Shown here one piece after another: positions 54,724 to 64,000 of a DNA stretch of 64,000 nt (positions are counted from its first letter, which is position 1; each line of letters begins with the position of its first letter). The notes beneath the pieces were generated by a model. The model saw only the letters and a program-made list of their open reading frames with translations, made no database searches and was not told where the DNA came from. The position numbers and the translations under genes are program-made. The DNA is from Sarocladium kiliense (lineage: Eukaryota; Ascomycota; Sordariomycetes; Hypocreales; Sarocladiaceae): assembly GCA_030734395.1 (NCBI GenBank), contig JAUZTG010000029.1, positions 372,001-436,000 of the forward strand. Direction: 5' to 3'.

Positions 54724-57700
54724 ATGTCGCAGAAACCAGGGCAGCCAGCAGACATATCAAGGCTTCATGCCCAAGTCCCCATCACAGCTCTAGCAATCCA
54801 TGGTTCGCATCTGCTAGCAGCTCAAGACAACTCCCTGTGCGTCTACGACATATCTTCTGGCGCGCTCATCCACCAGCGATCGCCTCGTACTTTCACATCG
54901 GTCAATGCTGGACAGCCTATTCACGGGATTCACGTACATCCTGTGATAGGCGCGATCCTGCTATGGGGAGCATCGGCTGTTGCTTATCTACCTGGAGGTT
55001 GGGAAGATGAGACAGAGATCAGTGGGAGGGCGAAGGATTGGATCTATGCTGGGGCCCTGTCCCCGTACGAGGAAGGGCAATGGAGGGGGCTTGGAGTCGT
55101 CGTTACGGCGCATAATGATCTTGTGCCTGTGACGCTTGACGATCCGTCAGGTACCCTCATATTCGGACAGCCTGTCTCAGCTTCACGTCCCATTCTCTAC
55201 TCTGCAACACTGAGCTTCCTCTCACCAACTACGTTGCTCGTGGTAGGAGGAACCGTTTTCGGCGAGATCCTCGTCTGGCGATGCCATCTCGACTCTGCCT
55301 CAGCTTCTCCCGGCAACACTGGAGGTAAAGCCGAGATGCTTTACACCCTCACAGGCCATGAAGGGAGTATCTTCGGCGTAAACATCTCAGCACCTTTCGG
55401 TCCAAGCGGGAGACGCATCCTCGCAAGCTGCAGTGATGATCGAACGATCCAGCTGTGGGATATCACCGAGAGCAATGCTATCTCAACAAGCCCAGAGAGC
55501 GATGCCAAAGCCGCTCGCGAGACTGGCTTCATCACCACGCCGTCGACCACCTCGAAACCTCTGGCAATGGCAATGGGCCACTCGTCGCGTATCTGGGGCG
55601 TGCGCATCGTCGCTACAGATGAAGGCGACTTTACAGCTGTCTACTCTTTCGGTGAAGATGCCACCATGCAGAGATGGAGCGTGGACCTGGACTCAGGAAA
55701 GCTCACGCATGAGCAGACATTCTCTCTTAATGATGGGAAACATCTCTGGGCACATGCCATGGCTTCTCGTTCAGACGGTAGCCTCCTCTTCGCAACAGGT
55801 GGTGCAGACTCAAGGATATCCCTCATCGAGGAAACAGCACCGAATGCACCCACCCGCTCGAGTCTCGTGTCCATTGATGTCAAAGATATCGTTCGTGGTG
55901 TCCCAGCTATTGCCGGGTCTTCGAAGCGGGCAAAGGAGATCATCACTCGATATGACTTTCTCTCTGCCGACGAGCTCGTCGCCATGACCTCAAGTGGTAG
56001 GATCCTTCGAGGTGCTGTCGGCGCTACAGCTTCCGAATGGCGTATCGTACCCGTTGAGAATGAGAAACACGCTGAGGACTTGGCGCTTTGTTATGCCTTG
56101 AGGAGCGTTGGGCCGGGTGTCTTGGCGTTAGGAACGACGAGCGGCAATGTGTACCTCTACGACATGGAAAGAGGACTGTCTTTGGTGACGAGCCTGGATG
56201 GGCGGATCATGGACTTGATACCGGTGCAAGAGGAATCAGCTCCTAGCGGTGTAGTCGATGTATACGTCCAGCTGCAAGGCAACAAGTCACCTTGGTACCT
56301 CACTATCAACTCCTCAGACGGCAGCCTCAAGAGCAAGGCCGAGCTCACTCAGCTCGACCAACGCTTCGTCGCCGTTTCAGCTCTCAAAGCACGCGACTAC
56401 ATCTTCATCGGCTCCCGTCACGGCTTTCTGTCTGTTCTCAAACCCCAAACCCTCAACGACATCACAACCACATACCCCGTCCTTCTCACCCTCCCTCCCC
56501 GTGCCCCTGATGCCATAAGCTGCATCATCGAAATCCCTGCCGACCACTCAACCTCTACCAGTCCTCCTCTTTATATCCTCACGACCAGCCGCGATGGCCA
56601 CTACCGCATCTACCAGCTCCACGACTCTCCCTCTATCTCCCTCGAGCTCCTCCACGAAACTCCCGCCCCCTTCGGCCCAATCCTCACTGGCGCCTACTTC
56701 ACTGCGACCTCTTCCTCCCCCTCCCCCGAGCTCATCCTCCACGGCTTCAAAGGCAAAGAATTCCTCATCTGGAATGAAACACACCGCGTCGAACTCGCAA
56801 GCATCCTCTGCGGCGGTGCTCACCGTATGCACTGCCTCTGGACTGATCCTAGCGCATCATCACGCCTCCGCTTCGCATTCACACGTACTTCTATCCTCTC
56901 TATTTATGCCCAAGAGACCGTCTCCCACCGAAACTTGACACCAGGGACACACGGTAGAGAGATCCGCGCCTTATCCTCCAATGGTACGTACCTCGCCACC
57001 GGGAGCGAAGACACCACTATTCGAATCTGGTCTACCTCATCACCGAATGCACATCAACAACCCCGTCACCTCATGACCATAAAAGCACACAACACCGGCA
57101 TCCAACAACTCCGTTGGCTCGGCCCGTCCCACCTCCTCAGTAGCGGCGGCTTCGAAGAATTCTTCATTTGGCGTGTCCGCCGCTTGAAAGACTCCCTCTA
57201 TACAGGCGTAGCAGTCGTGCGCGAGGCAAAGCTAGAAGACACAGGCGGTGACACAGATGGTGATCTCCGAATCATGGACTTTGACGCCTATTGGGGTAAG
57301 AGCTCTGCGCTTGAGGAAGAGAGGGAGATGGTCGTCACAATGGTCTTATCAGACTCGACATTGAAGACATATACCTACGCCCAAAAAGGAGGCTTTGTAC
57401 TCCGTGCAAGAGGGAGGTATACAGGTGCCTGTCTAACACAGGTTCAGCACCTGACGAGCCGGGTAGACAAGGCAATGCAGCTCGTAACGGGGTCAACCGA
57501 CGGCCATCTCTGCATCTGGACGGAAGACCTGTCGGCTATCACATACAGACTGACAGCCGCGATTCGACTTCATCAAAACACTATCAAAGCCATGGACATG
57601 TTCCCCGGCGACTCTGGATATCTGGTTCTTACAGGCGGAGACGATAATGCCCTTCATCTCAGCTCCATCACCACGGCAGCTTTTCCGGACTCGAAAAAGT

Positions 57701-58005
57701 ATACAATCACCAAACAGGCGAGCTTCTACCGCGCTCACACAGCATCCATCAACGGCGTCGCCATCGTCCGACAAACAAAGAGTCACGGCTCACTGGCTCA
57801 CTATCTCGGTGTGAGCACCAGCAACGACCAGAGAGCAAAACTCTGGGATCTTGGAGAGATAGGACAGGAGTTGAGATTATTGGCAGATAGGTACAGCGGT
57901 GTGGCCGATCCGGGAGACTTGGAGGTCCTCCACGACGAGCACGGGACATTGGCTATTGGGGGAGTTGGCATGGAGGTGTGGCAAGTGAAGTGGCACAAGA
58001 ATTGA
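54724..58005 (+). CDS. WD40 protein, WDR6/Trm734-like
   Basis: A 1093-residue single-exon protein of WD40 repeats. Blades include LTGHEGSIFGVNIS with SCSDDRTIQLWD, FGEDATMQRW, LATGSEDTTIRIW, GGDDNALHL and NDQRAKLWDLG. Size and blade spread match WDR6 / yeast Trm734 (Rtt10), the partner of Trm7 in 2'-O-methylation of tRNA anticodon wobble bases. The assignment rests on length and blade pattern, not on a unique motif, so another large WD40 scaffold is possible. No intron seen. Confidence 0.72.
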   Translation: MSQKPGQPADISRLHAQVPITALAIHGSHLLAAQDNSLCVYDISSGALIHQRSPRTFTSVNAGQPIHGIHVHPVIGAILLWGASAVAYLPGGWEDETEISGRAKDWIYAGALSPYEEGQWRGLGVVVTAHNDLVPVTLDDPSGTLIFGQPVSASRPILYSATLSFLSPTTLLVVGGTVFGEILVWRCHLDSASASPGNTGGKAEMLYTLTGHEGSIFGVNISAPFGPSGRRILASCSDDRTIQLWDITESNAISTSPESDAKAARETGFITTPSTTSKPLAMAMGHSSRIWGVRIVATDEGDFTAVYSFGEDATMQRWSVDLDSGKLTHEQTFSLNDGKHLWAHAMASRSDGSLLFATGGADSRISLIEETAPNAPTRSSLVSIDVKDIVRGVPAIAGSSKRAKEIITRYDFLSADELVAMTSSGRILRGAVGATASEWRIVPVENEKHAEDLALCYALRSVGPGVLALGTTSGNVYLYDMERGLSLVTSLDGRIMDLIPVQEESAPSGVVDVYVQLQGNKSPWYLTINSSDGSLKSKAELTQLDQRFVAVSALKARDYIFIGSRHGFLSVLKPQTLNDITTTYPVLLTLPPRAPDAISCIIEIPADHSTSTSPPLYILTTSRDGHYRIYQLHDSPSISLELLHETPAPFGPILTGAYFTATSSSPSPELILHGFKGKEFLIWNETHRVELASILCGGAHRMHCLWTDPSASSRLRFAFTRTSILSIYAQETVSHRNLTPGTHGREIRALSSNGTYLATGSEDTTIRIWSTSSPNAHQQPRHLMTIKAHNTGIQQLRWLGPSHLLSSGGFEEFFIWRVRRLKDSLYTGVAVVREAKLEDTGGDTDGDLRIMDFDAYWGKSSALEEEREMVVTMVLSDSTLKTYTYAQKGGFVLRARGRYTGACLTQVQHLTSRVDKAMQLVTGSTDGHLCIWTEDLSAITYRLTAAIRLHQNTIKAMDMFPGDSGYLVLTGGDDNALHLSSITTAAFPDSKKYTITKQASFYRAHTASINGVAIVRQTKSHGSLAHYLGVSTSNDQRAKLWDLGEIGQELRLLADRYSGVADPGDLEVLHDEHGTLAIGGVGMEVWQVKWHKN

Positions 58006-61000
58006 GTGATAGATAAATTCAGCGTGTTGTAAGCTACATGATTCCTAGCTGCTATGAATAGCCTGCTCAATCTGGCCGCGGGATGTGATATTGGATGAGC
58101 TGCAGCCACCCCATACGGCTGCAGGCAAACGTGGTTACACAAAGCGTTGTCAATGCTTCTCGCCGAGACACTGCCCCTTCCCGTCTACGACCAACGAAAC
58201 GTTTGCTCCAACCATTTGACTCACAGTCGAAGTGAAAAGAACCAGGCATCCGCTTAGACACCCGTCCTCTGTGCTTCCTCCTCACCACATCCGTTCGCGA
58301 CTCGAATGCCCCTCATTCTCGGCCTCGTTTGCTGACAGCAAGTCTGTCTGCACCGTGTTGATACGAATACCGACACGACCATTACCAGCTGCAATACAGC
58401 ACATCCCTGGCCTCAAGGCTTGGAAACATATCTCGTCATGGTTCGCCCTGCTCGAACGCTCGTCTACCTCCTCGGAGTCCTCATCGTCGGCCATCGGTTT
58501 CCACGATATGTCGATGGGTCGCCTATCAGCCCTCGAGGGCCATGTCCTGATGTGAGACCACTCTTTTGGTGCTTTGGCCGGTGCATCTGCTAGGCGAACG
58601 AACCGACACTTGTCGAGACGAGACCTTGATGATGAACAAACAATATGCTCAAGCATCCCCTACTTGGAAGAACCGTTTGCTGACCGCTCCTGTTCCGGCC
58701 TAGGCCACGGTCGATGCTATATTCCTCGGCGAACTAGATCCGTCGGTCTGCTGCTCCTACGGCCATTGCAAGGGTGATGTGGTTGTTTCTGTTGGCGATT
58801 GACGGGTTTCGAAGAGTGCGCAATGCACGGTTCGACAGGCGGCCTGTTTTCATCCACTGCGTCGTGCCTATACGTCGGGGAATGTATTCGCCTCAAATGA
58901 GCCAGTGGTTGTCGGAATCGAGACCGATAAAAGGATCGGTCTTCAGTGTATCCAGTTACGCAAGTTTTGATTCGTTTGAAGGGGCAGGGTGCGCCGAGAC
59001 ATAATCTGTGACCTTGTTAGCGATTGTAAGGCTTCCGCATTCGACCGCTTCTTGTGCCAGTGCTGTCTAGCCATGTCCATGATTTGTACGAATGAGTGAT
59101 CTGTAGGCACTCGACAATCTCAAGGATTCGTCAATTCAGCTGGAACTTGACGAAGGGCCATGTGAATTGCTCGTTCTCCTCCCCGACATCGGTGGATTCT
59201 CCAATCCCGGATTCTTCGGGTGTCGCAATAGCTTCCCCCGAATCGAACCACATAGCACGCTTGCCTTTAGCCAAGCCCGACAAAACGAGCTCTATAAGCC
59301 CAGGCAGGTCGGAAAACGTAGCTCGAACGATAGTCTTGACATCCACGAGGTCCGGGCAGGTGGTCAGCGCGGCAAACGCCCCAATCACACGAGGACAATG
59401 CCGGTTGTTGGCTCCCTCTACTAGTGAGCTGCCCATCTTAACCGATCCATCAGTGGGGGCCGCTTGAGCATGAGGTCGATGCGAGCGTTGCCAAGAGACG
59501 CGAATGGTTACTCAATGTGGGAAAGGTGGCCTTCAGCTGTGAATCTGCTGATGACCATTCTCTTATTGCTTGCCGGAAGATTTCTCGATGCTGTATGGCT
59601 GTCCCACCGCATCGGGTCAATATGTGCGCCTGCTTGAGGCTTGGCTAGGTTGGCTGATTCCCACAAGATGGTCAACCCTTGTTGGCTAAAGACAGGGCAT
59701 GGTACGCGGGAAGGAAGCTGGCTTTGTTAGCAAGGCTTGCCTTCATCTGTCTTGTTTTCGTGGGGCTATCAAGGCTATCATGGACGGCTCGTGATTCAGC
59801 CGATGCAGAGGCGGCACGGTATTGCATCGTGCAATTATTGCTGGCCGCTGATAAATGCTCATGTGCCGTCTTTCAAGCTGCGTAGATCGGGTCTTGGCCG
59901 GGGATTAAAGAACCCTTGGAAGCCGAAAAGAAGAAGCCGGCTGCAGGCATTGGCCGTCGCAAAACCTGCTACTCTGGGCAGCGGATGCAATGTTGATCGC
60001 AACGGCCTGCTGCTGACCATTCTGTCCCATCCTGTCCCACTGGTCGACAGAGCGAAAGTGTCGGCGCGTCTCGTTCTCGTTATTCCCCCCGCTCGACTCC
60101 GACTATGGATCCACTGCCTTTAGCCGGGCGAGTCAAGTTGTCCGGGCTTGTCTAGATATGCAGTCGCCCCGACTTCAAGGTCCATCCGGTCGCATTGCGT
60201 CGACACGGTGCTGGCGAGTAAACATTCCCGGTAGATGTTGGTGGGAAGCTTAGGCTGCAAGAGAGGGTCGACGATGATCATCCATATTGCAGTACAGTAC
60301 GGATGCTAACGGCCTCCTGAACAAGGACAGCATCGCGTAGTGCGCAGTACCCGTCTCCGGGAGTGTCGTCGGCAACACTCCGGAGTCATGTCTGTCAACG
60401 GCAATCCAATCGCTGGGTGTGCTATCAACGACTGTGTGAAGGTTTTATGAGGGGCAAGCCTCAAAGCCGCTCCAACTACAGTGCTCCCAGCGCGTCCACG
60501 TTCGGCCCTGGCCTCGCGCGATCCACCAATGCAAAAACACTTTGCGTTACCCCCCGCTGAGGCTTGGGTCGGTGTGACCCCAAGTGCTACCCATGATGAT
60601 TTATCGCTAGAAGTAACGCTAGAGGCGTTGGAGGGGCAGGGAGGGTCCTCCAGTCTGAAGAGATGCAAGCTGTCCAGGGCTTTCGCCCCTCCCCCTACCT
60701 CGCTTTCTCCTCATCCGACCATCAGGGACAAGGCTCTTGAGTCGCGATGGCCGACTTGTATGGTGGGCTTGTTGTCCCCGCGCGCCGATGATTGGCGCGG
60801 GAGCTGAGGCGCCTTTTCGGCTTGACCTCCAAACACTTTCGGGGAACCAAGGCTTAAAACAATCAAACCCCACATCAAGTCCGTCGCCGATACTCGTTGC
60901 CCAGTACTGCGTGACGTTGTCTTGCTGGATGCGTGTTCTGGAGACGTGGGGTCACCCAACTTTCTGAAATGTTGAGGGAGGGCATGCTGTGCCACGTTGT

Positions 61001-61255
61001 TCATATATGATCGGCTGTCCGCATCTTGAGTGATTTCCTTGTCCCGAATACTCCTTCGTGCTCCTTCAAGGTTGTCTTTCTTGTGTTGTCCGCACCCGGC
61101 TGCTCACCGAAATCCCACTATCTTGGACCGTCCGTCATCGACTTGCAGCTCAAACTTCTGCCCCGCCTCGTCGCATTCTCTTGCATTGCGCGTGCCGCGT
61201 CCAGCGCATTCCGGGATCCGAGAATTGAGTACATCCATAAGAAGAACTCTTCATC
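58006..61255. other. Large intergenic region, no supported gene
   Basis: About 3.25 kb, the longest gap. Only short frames, none with a domain. The best candidate is 59131-59436 on the minus strand (about 100 residues, acidic, no supported start). The last 250 bases are leader of the dehydrogenase gene. Confidence 0.45.
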
Positions 61256-62451
61256 ATGAGCCCTTCAGCTGCCGAAGCGGTAACCAATGGCGATGTCAAA
61301 TCGCTGAAACCCAATATCGGTGTCTTCACCAACCCCAAACACGATCTTTGGGTTAGCGAGACCACTCCCAGTGTGGACAGTGTCAAATCCGGCGAAGATC
61401 TGAAGCCTGGTGAAGTTACAGTGGCGATTCGAAGTACCGGTATCTGCGGGTATGTCCACGGTGAATTCTGCATCTAGTGCCGAGGCGAGTGATAGGTAGA
61501 GCTTTGCTGACCGGGCGTAGATCTGACGTTCACTTCTGGCATGCTGGTTGCATCGGGCCCATGATTGTGGAAGATGATCACGTTCTGGGTCATGAATCTG
61601 CCGGTGAAGTCATCGCTGTTCACCCCTCTGTCAAACACCTGAAGATTGGTGATCGCGTCGCGGTCGAGCCGAATGTTCCATGTCACGCCTGCGAACCCTG
61701 CCTTACTGGCCGATACAACGGCTGCGACAACGTCGAATTCTCATCAACACCACCTGTGTGGGGATTCCTGCGTCGATACGTCAACCACCCTGCGGTCTGG
61801 TGCCACAAGATCGGTGAGATGTCGTACGAGAACGGTGCCATGCTGGAGCCTCTCAGTGTTGCTCTTGCAGGAATGCAGAGAGCAAACATCAACCTGGGTG
61901 ACCCAGTGCTGATCTGTGGTGCTGGTCCGATCGGTCTCATCACACTCTTGTGCTGCGCAGCCGCCGGTGCCTGCCCACTCGTCATCACCGACATCTCAGA
62001 AAGCCGTCTTGCCTTCGCTAAGGAGCTGTGTCCACGTGTGATCACACATAAGGTCGAACGTGACACTGCCGAGGATGCTGCTAAGAAGATCGTCAAGACT
62101 TTCGGTGGTGTCGAGCCAGCAGTAACGATGGAGTGCACCGGCGTCGAGAGCAGTATCGCTGCTGCCATCTGGGCCACCAAATTTGGTGGCAAGGTTTTCA
62201 TCATTGGTGTTGGAAAGAACGAGATCAACATCCCCTTCATGAGAGCTAGCGTGCGCGAGGTCGACATTCAGCTCCAGTACCGATACGCAAACACTTGGCC
62301 ACGCGCCATCCGGTTGGTTGAGAGTGGTGTGATCAACCTTGCGAAGCTGGTCACCCACCGTTTCAACCTAGAGGAGGCGACTAAAGCATTCGAGACGTCA
62401 GCCGACCCGAAGAGCGGTGCGATTAAGGTTATGATTCAAGCTCTGGACTGA
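61256..62451 (+). CDS. L-arabinitol 4-dehydrogenase
   Basis: Two exons, 61256-61449 and 61521-62451, joined across a 71-nt intron (GTATGT, TAG), give 374 residues. It is a zinc medium-chain dehydrogenase. Catalytic-zinc residues are Cys64, His89 and Glu90 (GHES), and the structural-zinc cluster is PCHACEPCLTGRYNGC. The nucleotide fold has GAGPIGLITL and an acidic residue at the end of beta-2 (VITDIS), which fits NAD over NADP. Stretches such as RYVNHPAVWCHKIG match fungal L-arabinitol 4-dehydrogenases. Xylitol and sorbitol dehydrogenases are close relatives. It acts in cytosolic pentose catabolism, turning L-arabinitol into L-xylulose. Confidence 0.9.
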
Positions 62452-63409
62452 GTGGAATTTCAAGCGAGGAAGACGCATCAGAGCCCTGGCAGGCTCTCCG
62501 CCGGACGGTGGAGTTGTGGAGGAATCTAGGGGATCATAGGAGTTCATGTACAGCAATGATGAATGAAAGCAGTTTTGCCATAAAGTGAACAGAAGCACAT
62601 TGAGAGGTTTTGCTGGGACATGGAGAACATGATGCCGACGGAACTGCTACTTCTGATCCGATCACGTGAATGAGGAGGAGAAGCGCACCTGCCGTACCTG
62701 GCCAGGCATCAGGACTTTCTCGAAATGGCAACATTGTCGAGAATATACCTACAGGTTTTTCCTCTGGTCTCATGTCCCGTGCTTCTGGTCAGGATACCTA
62801 CAGTAGCACTTCCCTCGTCGCGGTCACCGTTACTCACAGCCTGGGTTTTAAAGAAAAGATTCCAGGCATAGCATGTTCACATAGCCAGCCGTTATTACAC
62901 TCCAAGGCTTCCTCAAAAGCCTCAAAAGCTAAGAATACATCGTGAGAAACTCTTTTATGATAGACTCTACAATTGATGGCATGAGGGAAGGACGAGGAGC
63001 CAGTCGTGGCATTCGATTTATTGCCATATTCGCGAGAGCCATGAAAACGGGTCTCGGGTAGGGAGGCAGGTCGGGCTTTGGGAATGGGCCAAGTTCATGT
63101 CGAGGCAGGCTACCCTGTAGAGCCATTGTTCCTGGCTTGACAAAGCCATCCCTGCCACCCCAATCCGGCTTAGCGCCCCTCCCTTCCATCCAACCGTCGT
63201 GGCAGCTCGGCTCAGGCACTGAACCAACCACTGTCCGGAACACTGGGCGAATTCTCCCGATCAGACTCTGAGCTTCTTTTTTCTCTCACCTCCGTCCATC
63301 ACCACCTCACCACCCAACCTCGCCCAATCCCCCTCTCCATTGACACCCCGGCGTCAATTCTTCTCCCTCCCTCCTTCCGAAGCGAAAACAGAAAATCACT
63401 TCGCCCACG
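62452..63409. other. Intergenic
   Basis: About 0.96 kb. CT-rich leader of the next gene at its right end. No gene found. Confidence 0.5.
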
Positions 63410-64000
63410 ATGATCTCCGCCGCCCGCCCAGCACTCCGGTCCCCGGCCCTGCGCCGTGTCGCTTTCCGTCGTTACGAGAGCACCACCGCCCAGAAGGCCA
63501 CCGAGGCCGCGAAGGATACCGCCGGCAAGGCCAAGGAGTACCAGGCTCGCGCTTCCGAGGGTCTGTCGCGCGTTACCAGCGCTGCTGGTCCGGCCATCGC
63601 TGGTGTCGCGAGGGCTGCTAGCGGTACCCTCGGCAAGATTGGTGGTCGTACCGGAAGGCTGATTGCTTTCATTGAGAGTACGTGATCGGATTGCCCCTGG
63701 GCCCAGAGATGGCGCAATGGCGTCTCTGAGGTTGCCATGTGCTGCTTACGGTGGATTGGGATGCGGTGGACGTCACAGCTAACTTGATGGACAGAGCAAA
63801 CGCCCTTCGTCGTTTACTACTCCAAGGTCGCCCTCGAGATGGGTAAGATCGTTGCCCGTGGCCAGAAAATGAGCCCTCCGTACGTCTTTCCCTTCCTTCG
63901 TAATTGCTGCTCTACCGGTTCTGGACGCCCGGCTAACTCGCTACCCAACAGCTCCGTCGCATCCATCCAGACCTACTACCAGAACCTCTGGCGCTCCGTC
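63410..64000 (+). CDS. ATP20: Mitochondrial ATP synthase subunit g (3' partial)
   Basis: Exons 63410-63677, 63795-63879 and 63952 to the window end. Both introns have GTACGT donors and CAG acceptors and keep frame. The N-terminus is an Arg/Ala-rich mitochondrial targeting peptide (ISAARPALRSPALRRVAFRR), followed by an Ala-rich helix, then ATP-synthase g signature stretches (TPFVVYYSKVALEMGK and SPPSVASIQTYYQNLW, the latter across an exon join). Subunit g sits in the membrane part of complex V and helps form dimers and cristae. The gene runs off the right edge. Confidence 0.9.

Noticed and set aside
59225..59260. B-box-like GGTTCGATTCG on the minus strand, possible tRNA
   Set aside because: No matching A box or acceptor stem at the right distance.

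Overview
The window is genomic DNA of a filamentous ascomycete (Pezizomycotina). The support is: many 50-75 nt spliceosomal introns with GTAAGT/GTRNGT donors, CTAAC/CTAAT branch sites and YAG acceptors; typical fungal families (Zn2Cys6 regulators, FAS1 and CFEM GPI proteins, AA9 LPMO, GH43, highly reducing PKS); and no bacterial operon structure. Order and genus cannot be fixed from the sequence. I found 20 convincing protein-coding genes, two of them cut by the window edges, plus one weaker small gene. I recognised no tRNA, rRNA, CRISPR array or intact transposon. All exon joins were worked out by hand from splice signals and frame.

Left part (1-8 kb): the 3' part of a fungal transcription factor, a two-domain FAS1 GPI protein, a GH43 glycosidase and a cytochrome P450. 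Then (8.3-18.3 kb) comes the centrepiece, one 3207-residue highly reducing polyketide synthase in five exons on the minus strand. It carries KS-AT-DH-MT-ER-KR-ACP and ends in a carnitine-acyltransferase-type domain. The P450 lies on the same strand just downstream, and a glycosyltransferase-like gene and a sulfotransferase-like gene lie upstream. Together they form a plausible secondary-metabolite locus. The PKS promoter region holds a perfect CGGCGG-N5-CCGCCG palindrome and three GGCGTMAC boxes spaced exactly 51 bp apart.

Middle (24-38 kb): an AA9 LPMO, a Bmt6-like rRNA methyltransferase, a CFEM protein, a small basic protein gene, a secreted S33 peptidase, a two-exon gene for a secreted plectasin-type defensin, a four-exon Zn2Cys6 regulator and an adenosine/adenine deaminase. 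Genes are separated by 0.4-1.7 kb of apparently non-coding DNA.

Right part (38-64 kb): a fungal NLR-type gene (nucleoside phosphorylase-NACHT-ankyrin) whose two halves join across a 71-nt intron, a GT8 glycosyltransferase, and a four-exon ABCC transporter. Housekeeping-type genes follow: CAF-1 subunit B (Cac2 type), a WDR6/Trm734-like WD40 protein, L-arabinitol 4-dehydrogenase and the start of ATP synthase subunit g. AA9, GH43 and L-arabinitol dehydrogenase together point to plant-polysaccharide use. The PKS, defensin and NLR are the parts most worth further study.
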